This document shows, one piece after another, positions 16,626 to 25,475 of a DNA stretch of 36,508 nt. The number at the start of each line of letters is the position of its first letter. Position 1 is the stretch's first letter. The stretch spans positions 1 to 36,508 of the forward strand of contig CAXPZW010000031.1 of the NCBI GenBank assembly GCA_964221845.1. The letters run 5' to 3'. A program made the translations under genes and the position numbers. This stretch comes from CAXPZW01 sp964221845 (GTDB lineage Bacteria > Bacteroidota > Bacteroidia > Flavobacteriales_D > Sanyastnellaceae). The notes beneath the pieces were generated by a model that saw only the letters and a program-made list of their open reading frames with translations, did not search any database and had not been told where the DNA came from.

Positions 16626-19600
16626 TTACCAGGCCTTCACAATTGAATTGACCCATTCATTCCCCGAGCTATCCATCAGTTGAATGATGTAAACCCCCTC
16701 GGGCAAGCTGCTCAAAGAAACGGGCTGGAATTCTTCTGCATTGACCCCTTCTTTGATTCGAACAAGTCGGCCGCTAGTATCCATGACACGCAATTGGACA
16801 GGTCCTTGTATTCCCAGCTCACCATTCAGCATCAGGTGATCGCCTTGAATGTAGAGCGCTGTTTGCTGGTCAGCCTCCTCTTCTAAAGCTGGCAGCGCTG
16901 GTGTAGCCACCACTTCCACTACCTGATAAACCGAACAGTTTTCGGACGTCGCAAACACCGTTACTGCGTAGGCGCCTTCGTTTTCAAATACATATGAGGT
17001 GTTCGCTTCACCCAAAACTTGCGCGCCGGGTTCAAATGTCCAAACAAGCGACGTTAACGCTTGATTGGCATTGGCCTGGAATGCCATTGGCTGCCCCACT
17101 TCTACCACTGGATAGGGAACAATAACCTCCATGCTCAGGGCATCGGGGTCGTTCAGATCAACGGTTTCAACCCATTGATTATCACAGACATCGGATGCGA
17201 CGATGCTGTAAACGCCAGGCTCCAACGCATTCCACTGTTGGACTTCCGTCGCCAGCGTGCCGCTCCATTCCAACCCTGGTCCGTAAACCTCAACGGTCCA
17301 ATCTTCAGATCCCATCACCTCGAGTGAAGCAGTGTTCCAAAGGCATGTCGCTGGAGTACTCACCACGTTGAATTCAGCGAGTTCTATGGTGGTCACTTCG
17401 ACGGTGTCCACTGTTGAAGCACACAGAGCATGCTCTCCCGTCACCATCAAAGCATAGATACCCTCCGCAAGGCCGTCCAAGGTAATGGAGCCGTCAACGG
17501 CGGTGGCAATGTTATTTTCTGCTTCTCCTACTTGACCCCACTCAGCAGTGACCGATCCCTGGCCCATCGAGAGCACAAGCTGGCCATCGTTCGCGCCGGC
17601 GCACGTTTGCGCGCTTGCCTCGACGGCAAGTGCCGGTGCAACATGCACCTGGAAACGGTTCGCAGTGCTTTCGTCGGTCCAATCGAATGCGTACGCATCG
17701 CCCGGCAACAGCGCCTGCTGAACATCCAGCTCGGTGTCAACAAGAATCACACAACCTGCGTATGTGGTTGGGGCGGTGTCGTCAAAACGAATTTCCAAGC
17801 TGGTGTGCGATTTGGGATTCACCTCGAGCTGAACAATGCGATCTACTTGGGGATAATCTGAAATCGAAATGGCCAAGTTCTCCACTGACTCTTCTCCGGA
17901 AAGAATGCTCAAGTCAGGGTGATCCTGATTGGAGGCGAAGAACTTTCTCGCATCGAACGTCGCGTCTACCTCGTCTGTTGCCCCGGGGTGGAAACCAAGG
18001 ATGGCTTCATCGATGTAATTCTCAGCTACCAGCTGCAAAGGCACCGTCTCGATGGGTGTTTCATCGGCATCTTTCAGGAAGATCCCTTGCACATCGACCT
18101 TCACCTGCTCATTGGCTTCAAGCACAGGGGACGGGCCAACAGCTTGCACCCAAAAGGCTTGTGAAGAGGCAATGGTTCCGTCCATACCCCCGGTTCCCAA
18201 ACCATTCACATATGCATGGTAGGCTCCCGCAATTGGGTCAAACATGTAAATCGCATCGCCTACGTTACTGCGCGTCCATTCCGAACTGTTCCAGTCGATG
18301 GCACTTGGATATGGGTTGGAGATAAGGTTCCACCCGTCGTGGGCAGCGCCATAGTCCGATACAGTGTAATCGAGAGCAAAGACCACATCTCCACGGTTCC
18401 ACATTCCGGTGACATCTACAGTTGTTTCAACGGGCTCCCAATAGGTGTAAACTCCTGAAGTCAAAGGGATTGACTGGGTCAGCGAGTCGGGTACTTCAAA
18501 GCCAACGTTCAAATCACCTTCGGCGCCTGCGTAGAAGGTCTCGTTGTAGAGGTACATGTTTGACCACGGGTTGGCTTCACTCGGCCAATTGGGCCAGTCT
18601 GAGCCTGGGAAACCTGTTGTTGGCAAGTCGTCATTCCAATCTTCAAAAGACAGATCGCTGAAAGGAGCGCACATCATGCGCCATGCATCACCTCCTGCGG
18701 GATAATAGCGCTCCAGGGTCAAGCTGTCGCACACAACGGCAGACACATCGCTCAAGGCTCCAATCGATCCTGTTTTAGAAGCATTCGATCGCAGTGTCAT
18801 GTGGTTTGATGGGATGGAAAGGACTCCTCCGTCGACACTCAATGTGCCCAGCAACTCAAGGCTGCCATTGACCGTCACGGTATCGGTAGACTGAATGGTC
18901 AAGTTCCCCAATACGGCAGCAGTGGTCAACTCTTGCGCCGCACCGTTCAAGACCAATGTACCTTCCAGGTCAACCAGACTGCTGGAGCTCAATTCAACAT
19001 CTCCGGATACCATGAGTGTGCCGGCCAGCGAAAGTGTGGCGCCGCCATCCAACCAAAGCGATCCAATCTGGAGGACATCTTCAGCGCTCACAAAAGGGGC
19101 ATTTTCGGTTCCAAATGGCACAATAACGTTGGCTCCTGTAGGGGGCACTGACCCAATATCCCAGTTGTTCGGATCGTTCCATTGATCGTTGTTTCCAGCC
19201 CACACATAGTCTTGTGCAATAACTGGTTGTTGCACGATCACTTCAGTCAAACAAGTACTCGTGTTCCCACTCAAGTCAGTGGCAACCCAAGTAACCATCG
19301 TACTTCCAACAGGATAGACATCAGTGGCGTCTGCAGTCCCGTTCCACGAGTTGGTCAAAGAAAAATCACAATCGTCGCTTGCTGCGGCCACTGGCACAGT
19401 TACCAGCCATTCGCTCACCCCTGCCGCGGCTGTCTCGGCAACATTACCGACACAAGTAATGACAGGTGCATTCGATTCAAATACATCGACCGTTTGGTAA
19501 CAATTGTAGGTGTTGCCATCGTTACCTGTCAGCGTCCACGTCACAAGCGTTGAGCCCGCTCCATAGCTGCCTGAAGCGTCGTTTGTTCCGTTGAAATCAT

Positions 19601-21707
19601 TCGTAACAGAGGCCAATCCGCATCCCGAACAATCGGTGATGAGAATATCATCGATGTAGAGCAGGTCGCTATTTGTAGACGCATCACAGATCCATTTAAA
19701 CCTGGTTTCTGAAGAAAAAGGTCCTGCGATCACAAGGCTCTCGTTTTCGGCCACCTCGTTGTTGAAATCAACCGTATGTGCCCACGTTTGCACCGTGCTC
19801 CAGCTGCTTCCATTATCCGTGGACATCTGCAGGAAAAAATCCTCAGAACTTGAACCAAAACCACTGGTTACATAGTGAAAGGAAAAGGTGACTTGCGAAA
19901 GGGCAGACATGTCGAGAGCAGCACTTAGGGAGTAGGAACTGCTTGAATTGTCTCGCAAACGCAGCGAACCCGATCCCGAGCTGGCATAGCCTGCATTTGT
20001 TGAATGGGCGCAGTCAGAACCTCCGTCCGACCACAGGCCCAGTCCTGCTTCGAAATCCTCATCCATCATCGTGCTACATGGAGCCACAGTTGAGGGGAAA
20101 GGATTTGAGATGTATGCACTACAGCTGCCCTCAGCCAGCGCAAAGCTCACGTCGGCAGGGCACGAGAAGTCGGTGCTCACCTCTACAACAGTAGTGCAGG
20201 TCGAGACGTTCCCAGCATCATCGGTAGCTGTCCACAGCACCAAGGTCATACCCGCGGGGTATACACCGGAGGCATCGCCTGTTCCATTGAAATCATTCAC
20301 GAGCGTGTAACCACCGCATTCACCGGTAATCGAAGGGATCGGAACTGCAACCGAAGCAGTGCAGCTTCCGCTTGCCGTGACATTCACAACACCAGCACAG
20401 TCCAGTTCGGGCGCAGATTGATCGTATACAGCTACTTGCTGGACACATGAAGAGGTGTTTCCAAACTCGTCTGTTGCCGTCCAAGTAATTACGGTAATAC
20501 CTGGATCAAAGCTTCCTGAAGCGTCTGCAGTGCCGTTCAGGCTGTTGATCAACGTATAGGTGGAGCAATCGGTCACCTCCGGAGCATCCAAAACGAGGTT
20601 GGACACACAATCCCCAAGGGCGAGTGTTACCGAAACATCAGCAGGACAACTGATCACAGGAGCGATCGTATCTCCGCAACTTCCATCATCTTGGGTCGCT
20701 TCTGGGTTGTAATTGCACGCCGTAGGGTCGGTACAACCCACACAAGAGAAATCGCATGAGCCGTCTTCCAGTGTAGCACTTGCATCGTAGTTACAAGCAA
20801 GGGCATCTGTGCACCCGAGTACTTCTGAGGCATCGCAACCGTTGTTGGGCGGAAGTTCTCCCCCGCAAACGTTGTGAGGATCGGTTGCCGATACACCGGC
20901 AATATCACCACAATCATACCCCCAAGTTTCGCAGTTAAAGTCCACCAAAACACCATTGTAGGCATAGGCCGCATCGTCGGCATAACCGTCTCCGAGCCAT
21001 GTAAGGACGCCTACATCGTGTTGGTTTCCGGCACAATCGCAAATCATCGCCTCGAACACGCATGAGCCATCTTCGGCATTGGCCCCAACATAATTTGCCG
21101 CAAACGGATTGGTACAACCCTCAGTACAGGTTTCTGTCTGGATGGTCTCAACAGAAGACACAGTGCCATCAGCCGTCAAATAGTAAACCTCATATACAGC
21201 ATTGCCATCCAGGCCGGACAACAGCAAGGATTCACCGTCACTGCGAACCAAGTCTTGGCTGACCAAGTCAAAACAAGTAGGTGCTTGCCCTGCTGTATTG
21301 AAACACACTTCGTGGACATAGCAGAAGTCACCGTCTAAATGAAATGTGCACGTCAACACGGCATCCCATGACGCACCGTTCCATTCGCAGTTCGTTTGCT
21401 CAAGTTCCAATTGTAAGTTGGTACAGGTACTCCCACACCCGTTGTTTGGAGGGAGACTACCACTGCAAACCAAATACGGGTCCTCCGCTGGAGCCCCTGA
21501 AATATCTCCGCAATCATAGCCCCATGTGGCACAGTCAAAATCTACCAAATTGCCATTGTAAGCGTAGGTGCCCTGGTCGGCATACCCGTCTCCAAGCCAC
21601 GACAGCACGCCGGCATCGTGCTCAACGCCATTGCAGTCACATATGGTTTGCCCAATGATGGTGAACTGCGTCGTAGAGAGGATCAATAAAGTTGTTAGAA
21701 CTCGCAT
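16626..21707 (-). CDS. Giant T9SS-secreted multidomain surface protein (1693 aa)
   Basis: Residues 1-20 are a signal peptide. A Cys-rich module at 22-91 (CDCNG, WLGDGYAD, YAYNG, TWGYDCGD, PPNNGC) is repeated at 222-291, exactly 200 residues later. Three C-T-x-x-x-A-x-N-Y...D-G-S-C modules lie at 198-216, 299-318 and 325-344. Several HYR-type Ig-like domains follow (about 350-515 and 690-850), each with NDFNGTGDASGVYPAG-like and VTWTATD phrases. A MAM/jelly-roll-like region (about 545-690) contains DFEAGLGLWSDGGSDC. After 855 come a beta-strand-rich region, a large domain with WNLISNPYPSAIDW, a PKD-like domain and the sorting domain (LRVMDTSGRLVRI ... LPEGVYIIQLMDSSG). It is probably an adhesin or sheath protein. 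It is monocistronic, with a palindrome over its -7 box. Confidence 0.9.
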   Translation of the reverse strand: MRVLTTLLILSTTQFTIIGQTICDCNGVEHDAGVLSWLGDGYADQGTYAYNGNLVDFDCATWGYDCGDISGAPAEDPYLVCSGSLPPNNGCGSTCTNLQLELEQTNCEWNGASWDAVLTCTFHLDGDFCYVHEVCFNTAGQAPTCFDLVSQDLVRSDGESLLLSGLDGNAVYEVYYLTADGTVSSVETIQTETCTEGCTNPFAANYVGANAEDGSCVFEAMICDCAGNQHDVGVLTWLGDGYADDAAYAYNGVLVDFNCETWGYDCGDIAGVSATDPHNVCGGELPPNNGCDASEVLGCTDALACNYDASATLEDGSCDFSCVGCTDPTACNYNPEATQDDGSCGDTIAPVISCPADVSVTLALGDCVSNLVLDAPEVTDCSTYTLINSLNGTADASGSFDPGITVITWTATDEFGNTSSCVQQVAVYDQSAPELDCAGVVNVTASGSCTASVAVPIPSITGECGGYTLVNDFNGTGDASGVYPAGMTLVLWTATDDAGNVSTCTTVVEVSTDFSCPADVSFALAEGSCSAYISNPFPSTVAPCSTMMDEDFEAGLGLWSDGGSDCAHSTNAGYASSGSGSLRLRDNSSSSYSLSAALDMSALSQVTFSFHYVTSGFGSSSEDFFLQMSTDNGSSWSTVQTWAHTVDFNNEVAENESLVIAGPFSSETRFKWICDASTNSDLLYIDDILITDCSGCGLASVTNDFNGTNDASGSYGAGSTLVTWTLTGNDGNTYNCYQTVDVFESNAPVITCVGNVAETAAAGVSEWLVTVPVAAASDDCDFSLTNSWNGTADATDVYPVGSTMVTWVATDLSGNTSTCLTEVIVQQPVIAQDYVWAGNNDQWNDPNNWDIGSVPPTGANVIVPFGTENAPFVSAEDVLQIGSLWLDGGATLSLAGTLMVSGDVELSSSSLVDLEGTLVLNGAAQELTTAAVLGNLTIQSTDTVTVNGSLELLGTLSVDGGVLSIPSNHMTLRSNASKTGSIGALSDVSAVVCDSLTLERYYPAGGDAWRMMCAPFSDLSFEDWNDDLPTTGFPGSDWPNWPSEANPWSNMYLYNETFYAGAEGDLNVGFEVPDSLTQSIPLTSGVYTYWEPVETTVDVTGMWNRGDVVFALDYTVSDYGAAHDGWNLISNPYPSAIDWNSSEWTRSNVGDAIYMFDPIAGAYHAYVNGLGTGGMDGTIASSQAFWVQAVGPSPVLEANEQVKVDVQGIFLKDADETPIETVPLQLVAENYIDEAILGFHPGATDEVDATFDARKFFASNQDHPDLSILSGEESVENLAISISDYPQVDRIVQLEVNPKSHTSLEIRFDDTAPTTYAGCVILVDTELDVQQALLPGDAYAFDWTDESTANRFQVHVAPALAVEASAQTCAGANDGQLVLSMGQGSVTAEWGQVGEAENNIATAVDGSITLDGLAEGIYALMVTGEHALCASTVDTVEVTTIELAEFNVVSTPATCLWNTASLEVMGSEDWTVEVYGPGLEWSGTLATEVQQWNALEPGVYSIVASDVCDNQWVETVDLNDPDALSMEVIVPYPVVEVGQPMAFQANANQALTSLVWTFEPGAQVLGEANTSYVFENEGAYAVTVFATSENCSVYQVVEVVATPALPALEEEADQQTALYIQGDHLMLNGELGIQGPVQLRVMDTSGRLVRIKEGVNAEEFQPVSLSSLPEGVYIIQLMDSSGNEWVNSIVKAW

Positions 21708-21718
21708 TTCGATCTAGG

Positions 21719-21735
21719 TTAGATTTCAAATCTAA
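21719..21735. promoter_or_regulatory. Palindrome overlapping the -7 box of the giant surface protein gene
   Basis: TTAGATTT and AAATCTAA flank a single C, a perfect 17-nt inverted repeat. On the minus strand the sequence TAGATTTG (21727-21734) is an exact TAnnTTTG -7 box, 20 nt before the ATG at 21707. A TTG at the -33 position is not obvious. A protein bound to the palindrome would block this promoter, so it is a plausible repressor site. Confidence 0.5.
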
Positions 21736-21867
21736 GCGCTAATTCTATGAAATAGGTATTTATTTAGATTAATCGCTGTTTTGTGTCGACGAAACACACC
21801 TAATGATCAAGGAGCGTCCATTTTCAAGACTTCTGCAGGTCGATGAGTCAACCCCTTGCCTAAATAA

Positions 21868-22593
21868 TCACTGCTGAACAAAGGTGAATTGCACGAAGCC
21901 CGACTGCTTCTTTGGAGCTAAACTCTTACTCCGGAAAATCCAGCGCATTGCGTACTTCACCGATTCTTCCAAAAGACAAGTATTTGAGGTGTTGGTGCCT
22001 GCAGGATCCACTTCTGCTTGGAGCAATTTCCCGTCTTGCCCCACAACGATGGCCACTTTGACCGTGCCGCTCACCTGACAGCGGTAGCTCGGCTTGGGAC
22101 CGTAGAGCAAATCGCGCTCTTGCAGGCTCCAGGCGGCCGTTACGTTGCCCTCAGGGTTGGCGTTGGTGATGTCGTCAAAGCGGCCGCCTTCGTCTGCCTC
22201 CAATCCGACCTTAGGGCCGGTTTCCGGGTCGATATCACCGCGTCCTGCCGCAAATTCTTGGAATGCATCGGCCTCAAACTGGGCCAGCTCATCGGCCACC
22301 ATTTGATCCAAATTGCCCGTGTGAGGGTTGGATGGAGTGGCTCTGGATTCGACCGGACGGTCAAGGTTTTGGGCGAGGTTTTGAAGGTCGGCCGAGACCG
22401 GCAAGGCCGGAGGCGCTTCCAACTGTGCAATGAGTTCTGAAGTGAGCGCCACCAACTCGACCTCCACTTGGTTATCACCCGACGCTTGGTCCCACCCGCC
22501 GCTGCTTTGCCAAAGGAGCACGGCAAGCACCAACGCATGTGAAGCAAGCGAAATGGTAACGGCGAGCAATATGGCAGAGCGTGGATCCTTCAT
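21868..22593 (-). CDS. TonB-family energy transducer-like protein
   Basis: The 241-residue protein starts with a short cytoplasmic tail and one membrane anchor (about 8-28: AILLAVTISLASHALVLAVLLW). A polar, acidic periplasmic stretch rich in Leu, Ala and Gln replaces the usual Pro-Lys spacer. The C-terminal domain (about 165-241) has the TonB pattern: YRCQVSGTVKVAIVVGQDGK, then the helix SVKYAMRWIFRSKS and the final strand KQSGFVQFTFVQQ. TonB proteins pass proton-motive energy from ExbBD to outer-membrane receptors, but no exbB, exbD or receptor gene is in this window. It lies 52 nt downstream of the GIN lipoprotein gene, so the two probably share a transcript. Two Cys in the C-terminal domain (SYRC, SNTC) could form a disulfide. 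Confidence 0.8.
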   Translation of the reverse strand: MKDPRSAILLAVTISLASHALVLAVLLWQSSGGWDQASGDNQVEVELVALTSELIAQLEAPPALPVSADLQNLAQNLDRPVESRATPSNPHTGNLDQMVADELAQFEADAFQEFAAGRGDIDPETGPKVGLEADEGGRFDDITNANPEGNVTAAWSLQERDLLYGPKPSYRCQVSGTVKVAIVVGQDGKLLQAEVDPAGTNTSNTCLLEESVKYAMRWIFRSKSLAPKKQSGFVQFTFVQQ

Positions 22594-22645
22594 GCACAGG
22601 CTTCAGCACCGAAAACGTGCCAAAATGGGAATTCGTTGCAAAACA

Positions 22646-23365
22646 TCAATTCTTGAGGCGCACAAGCTGGCCGGAGCCATCCCGTTCCAAATCGAGGTCA
22701 TCGTCCTGCCCTTCGAACCGGTATTTGATGTCCCCGCTGCCTTCAAGTACCGCTTCTATTTCTCGTCGGGCATTCAAACTCAGATTGCCGCTGCCCTCGT
22801 TGCGGGCCTCGGCAATACGCACGTTGAAGCCCAGTGCATTCACATCGCCTGAGCCTCCGAGTTCAAGACGCGCCTCGCGGGCTTTTCCGGTGAGATCCAC
22901 GTCCCCACTGCCGTCGTTCTTGACTTGAAGTTCATCGCCCCGCAAGTCCAAAATAACGTCGCCGCTGCCCTCGTTTTGCACAAACAGGTGCACAAACTTC
23001 AAGGTTTGCGCACCGGCGATTTGTCCGCTTCCACGGTGAATAAGCTTGAGCAAGTTGTTGCAGTATACATCTACGGTAATGCCACTTACGCTGCGCAAGT
23101 TTTCCTCGAAGGAAACGGTCAATTTGGGGTCCTTGACCTCGGTGACCACGTAAGGCTGCAAATTGGCCTCGGCGTATACTACCACCCGAGGCTCTTCCCC
23201 GCGCTTGGTGTTGAACAGATTGACATTTACCGAGCTCTCCACCACCAACACTTCAAAAGGAGCGACAATGCGCGCTTCTTCAATGGGGGCTCCAACGCCT
23301 TCAATTCCGGAGTCGCAGCCGGTGATCACCACCAAGGCTACCAAGAGGAAAAACAACTTCTGCAT
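22646..23365 (-). CDS. GIN-domain (DUF2807) lipoprotein
   Basis: The ATG at 23365 gives MQKLFFLLVALVVITGC, a lipoprotein signal peptide with lipobox V-I-T-G-C, so the mature 223-residue protein is membrane-anchored by a lipidated Cys17. The body is the head GIN/DUF2807 fold, a right-handed beta-helix whose turns are marked by recurring GSG: HRGSGQIAGA, NEGSGDVILD, NDGSGDVDLT, GGSGDVNA, NEGSGNLSLN, LEGSGDIKYR, RDGSGQLVRL. Such proteins are common envelope components in Bacteroidota, with no established biochemical role. The upstream sequence has an exact -7 box at 23383-23390. The TonB-like gene follows on the same strand. Confidence 0.9.
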   Translation of the reverse strand: MQKLFFLLVALVVITGCDSGIEGVGAPIEEARIVAPFEVLVVESSVNVNLFNTKRGEEPRVVVYAEANLQPYVVTEVKDPKLTVSFEENLRSVSGITVDVYCNNLLKLIHRGSGQIAGAQTLKFVHLFVQNEGSGDVILDLRGDELQVKNDGSGDVDLTGKAREARLELGGSGDVNALGFNVRIAEARNEGSGNLSLNARREIEAVLEGSGDIKYRFEGQDDDLDLERDGSGQLVRLKN

Positions 23366-23382
23366 GGTCTTCACGTTGGGTC

Positions 23383-23390
23383 CAAAGATA
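23383..23390 (-). promoter_or_regulatory. -7 promoter box of the GIN lipoprotein gene
   Basis: TATCTTTG on the minus strand matches TAnnTTTG exactly and ends 17 nt before the ATG at 23365. A TTG lies 14 nt upstream of it, closer than the usual 17-23. The position supports the start at 23365 over the longer frame from 23425. Confidence 0.55.
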
Positions 23391-23486
23391 ACCGAAGCCC
23401 GCAGCAAGCGGCTGATGATGGTCACGTTGGCATGACTTTTTCAGTACTTTAGGGGATTCAATTTTAGAAATATAGCACCAAGAGAT

Positions 23487-23840
23487 ATGAAAAAGCTGAT
23501 GATGCTGTTGGCCATGGTCGCCTTCGCAGGAGCCTTAAGCGCTCAAACCACTACCGAGAAGAAACCTGCTGAAACCACGAAAACCGAGGTGAAGAAGTCT
23601 TGCTCGAAGTCTTGCTGCAGTGGCAAAACGACTGCCACCGCACAGGAAGGCAAAGCAGGTTGCTGCACTCCTGCCGCCACCGCTACTGCGGAAAAAGGCC
23701 GCAAGGGTCGCAAAGCCCGTCGCGCCAAAGGTGCTGCTGGCACCACCACTGCTACCGCCACTGCCAAGCCAGCTGCTACTGAGCCCAAGGCGAGCACCAG
23801 TGCAGTGACCCCGGTTAAAAAGACCGCAAATAAGAAATAA
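23487..23840 (+). CDS. Small exported protein rich in Cys, Lys, Ala and Thr
   Basis: The 117-residue product has a clear signal peptide (MKKLMMLLAMVAFAGALSAQ). The mature 97 residues are low-complexity: KSCSKSCCSGK and AGCCTPA give six cysteines within about 40 residues, followed by a basic patch EKGRKGRKARRAKG and an Ala/Thr/Pro/Lys tail ending KKTANKK. The paired Cys suggest metal or heme ligation or disulfides; the basic tail could bind acidic surface polymers. Both are guesses. It is a single-gene unit between a divergent lipoprotein gene and a terminator, with TACTTTAG at 23449-23456 as a possible -7 box. Confidence 0.75.
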   Translation: MKKLMMLLAMVAFAGALSAQTTTEKKPAETTKTEVKKSCSKSCCSGKTTATAQEGKAGCCTPAATATAEKGRKGRKARRAKGAAGTTTATATAKPAATEPKASTSAVTPVKKTANKK

Positions 23841-23861
23841 TCACGCGCCACGTGTGACCAG

Positions 23862-23890
23862 AAAGCCTCGGGGTTCCCGGGGCTTTTTTA
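23862..23890 (+). terminator. Terminator of the small Cys/Lys-rich protein gene
   Basis: AAGCCTCGGG and CCCGGGGCTT pair with one bulge or mismatch around a short loop, followed by six T. The T-run overlaps the stop codon (TAA, minus strand) of the convergent lhgO at 23888-23890. Confidence 0.75.
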
Positions 23891-25105
23891 TGGGTCCAAG
23901 TTGAAGTGCTTGGCCGCCATGTCGCGCACGTTGGCGCCAATGGCCAACGATGCTGTGGCTGCAGGAGATGGTGCGTTCAACACGTGGATGGAACCTGGCG
24001 TGTATTCAATGCGAAAATCATCGCGGGTGTCGCCATCGGTGCTGAGCAGCAATGCGCGTACGCCTGCACGTCCGGGACGCAGATCGTCCATCTCCAAATC
24101 TGGAATCAAGCGCTGAAGGGTGTGCAAGAATCGGCGCTTGCTAAACGCGCGCCGGTACTCGTCGATTCCGAATTTCATGTTGTTGAAGAAGAGCTTCCAA
24201 GTGCCACCGTAGCTAAGTGCATCAGCCGTGTCGCGCAAGGAGAAGTCGGTTTTGCCGTAGCCTTCTCGCTTGAAGGTGAACACCGCGTTGGGGCCACACT
24301 CGATTTCGCCGTTGGTCATGCGGGTGAAGTGCACGCCCAAGAAGGGGAAATCCGGATTCGGCACCGGGTAAATCAGGTGTTTGACCTTGTGCTTGCCTTG
24401 GTCGGTGAGCTCGTAGTAATCGCCGCGGAAGCCCACGATCTTTTCCTTGAGATCTACTCCGTCTTTTTTGGCCAAGCGGTCGGCTTGGAGGCCCGCACAA
24501 AAGATCAAGTACTTGGCTTGGAAGTTGCCGCGGTTGGTGTGCACGGTACTCACCTCTCCGCGGGTGATGCCTTGTACTTCGGTGTTGAGCGAGACCTTGC
24601 TTTCGGGTTGGGTGCTCAGGGCGATCTCAGCCATTTTATCGGTGGCCCCGCGGAAGTCAATGATACCGGTGCACGGCACGTGAATGCCGGCCACACCTTT
24701 GACAAACGGTTCAATCTCACGGGCCTCATCGCCGTTGATGCGGCGAATGCCTTCCACCTCGTTCTTGAGTCCGGTATTCCAGATCTTCTCCAGCATGGGC
24801 AGCTCCGACTCATCGGCGGCCACTACCACTTTGCCGCACACGTCGTGGTCCACGCCGTACTTGGCGGCAAACTTCACCAAGTCGCGGCGTCCTTGTACGC
24901 AATTGACCGCCTTGAGGCTGCCGGGTTTGTAGTACAATCCGCTGTGGATGACCCCGGAGTTGTGTCCGGTTTGGTGATCGGCCAACTGGCCTTCTTTTTC
25001 AAGGACGACGATGCGCAACTGCGGGTAGGCCTCTTGCAACCGGTAGAAGGTTGCGGCCCCCACAATGCCGCCGCCAACAATGGCAATGTCGTAGGTGGAT
25101 TCCAT
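23888..25105 (-). CDS. lhgO: L-2-hydroxyglutarate oxidase
   Basis: This FAD enzyme oxidises L-2-hydroxyglutarate to 2-oxoglutarate, clearing a side product of central metabolism and passing electrons to the membrane. The 405-residue protein is of normal family length. It starts with the FAD-binding strand-turn-helix DIAIVGGGIVGAATFYRL, followed by the ADP-ribose acidic residue in VVLEKE and the family motif TGHNSGVIHSGLYYKPGS. Further family segments are CTGIIDF, FRGDYYEL, YPVPNPDFPFLGVHFT and RAGVRALLLS. I start at the ATG at 25105; a TTG at 25111 is also in frame. It lies 33 nt downstream of the TIGR03643-like gene and is likely co-transcribed with it. Confidence 0.93.
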   Translation of the reverse strand: MESTYDIAIVGGGIVGAATFYRLQEAYPQLRIVVLEKEGQLADHQTGHNSGVIHSGLYYKPGSLKAVNCVQGRRDLVKFAAKYGVDHDVCGKVVVAADESELPMLEKIWNTGLKNEVEGIRRINGDEAREIEPFVKGVAGIHVPCTGIIDFRGATDKMAEIALSTQPESKVSLNTEVQGITRGEVSTVHTNRGNFQAKYLIFCAGLQADRLAKKDGVDLKEKIVGFRGDYYELTDQGKHKVKHLIYPVPNPDFPFLGVHFTRMTNGEIECGPNAVFTFKREGYGKTDFSLRDTADALSYGGTWKLFFNNMKFGIDEYRRAFSKRRFLHTLQRLIPDLEMDDLRPGRAGVRALLLSTDGDTRDDFRIEYTPGSIHVLNAPSPAATASLAIGANVRDMAAKHFNLDP

Positions 25106-25138
25106 GGGCAAAAAAGCTCGGGCTAAGGTAGCGCAATC

Positions 25139-25411
25139 TCAGCGCTTGGAGATGCGGTTGGAAGAGATGTGGCGTTGCCGCGAACAACGAAACCGCTGCA
25201 CCTCGTCTGCGCGCAACTGTTGGTGCTTTGTAGAACGTCCCTGCACCCGCTTGCGCCACCGGCGAAATCCCTTGGGACTCAGCTCGCGGCGCATCAGGGT
25301 GATCACGTCCTGTTCACCCAACCCAAACTGGAAGGCAATGGCCTCAAACGGGGTGCGGTCTTCCCACGCCATTTCAATCACACGGTCCACATCCTGATCG
25401 GAAAGTTCCAT
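25139..25411 (-). CDS. TIGR03643-family small protein
   Basis: From the ATG at 25411 the product has 90 residues. It matches the pattern of the short TIGR03643 family: a helix ELSDQDVDRVIEMAWEDRTP, then FEAIAFQFGLGEQDVITLMR, then RRELSPKGFRRWRKRVQGR and STKH. The helix-turn-helix-like middle and the basic C-terminus hint at nucleic-acid binding, but the family has no known function. The 25 residues after STKH are more basic and less conserved-looking. It shares a 64-nt divergent spacer with the transporter gene and precedes lhgO. Confidence 0.82.
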   Translation of the reverse strand: MELSDQDVDRVIEMAWEDRTPFEAIAFQFGLGEQDVITLMRRELSPKGFRRWRKRVQGRSTKHQQLRADEVQRFRCSRQRHISSNRISKR

Positions 25412-25475
25412 GCTAGCATAACCTTGGAGCTGCGCCACAGGTTCGCTCAGGTTGGTTTGCCTAACTTCCCGCTCT

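Noticed and set aside
17615..18325. Plus-strand open frame of 236 codons opposite the giant surface protein
   Set aside because: The opposite strand encodes a continuous, signal-peptide-led, modular T9SS protein. The plus frame is rich in Arg, Pro and His without structure.
23906..25126. Plus-strand open frame of 406 codons opposite lhgO
   Set aside because: It is the antisense of lhgO, which has a complete set of family motifs. The plus-strand translation has no recognisable motif.
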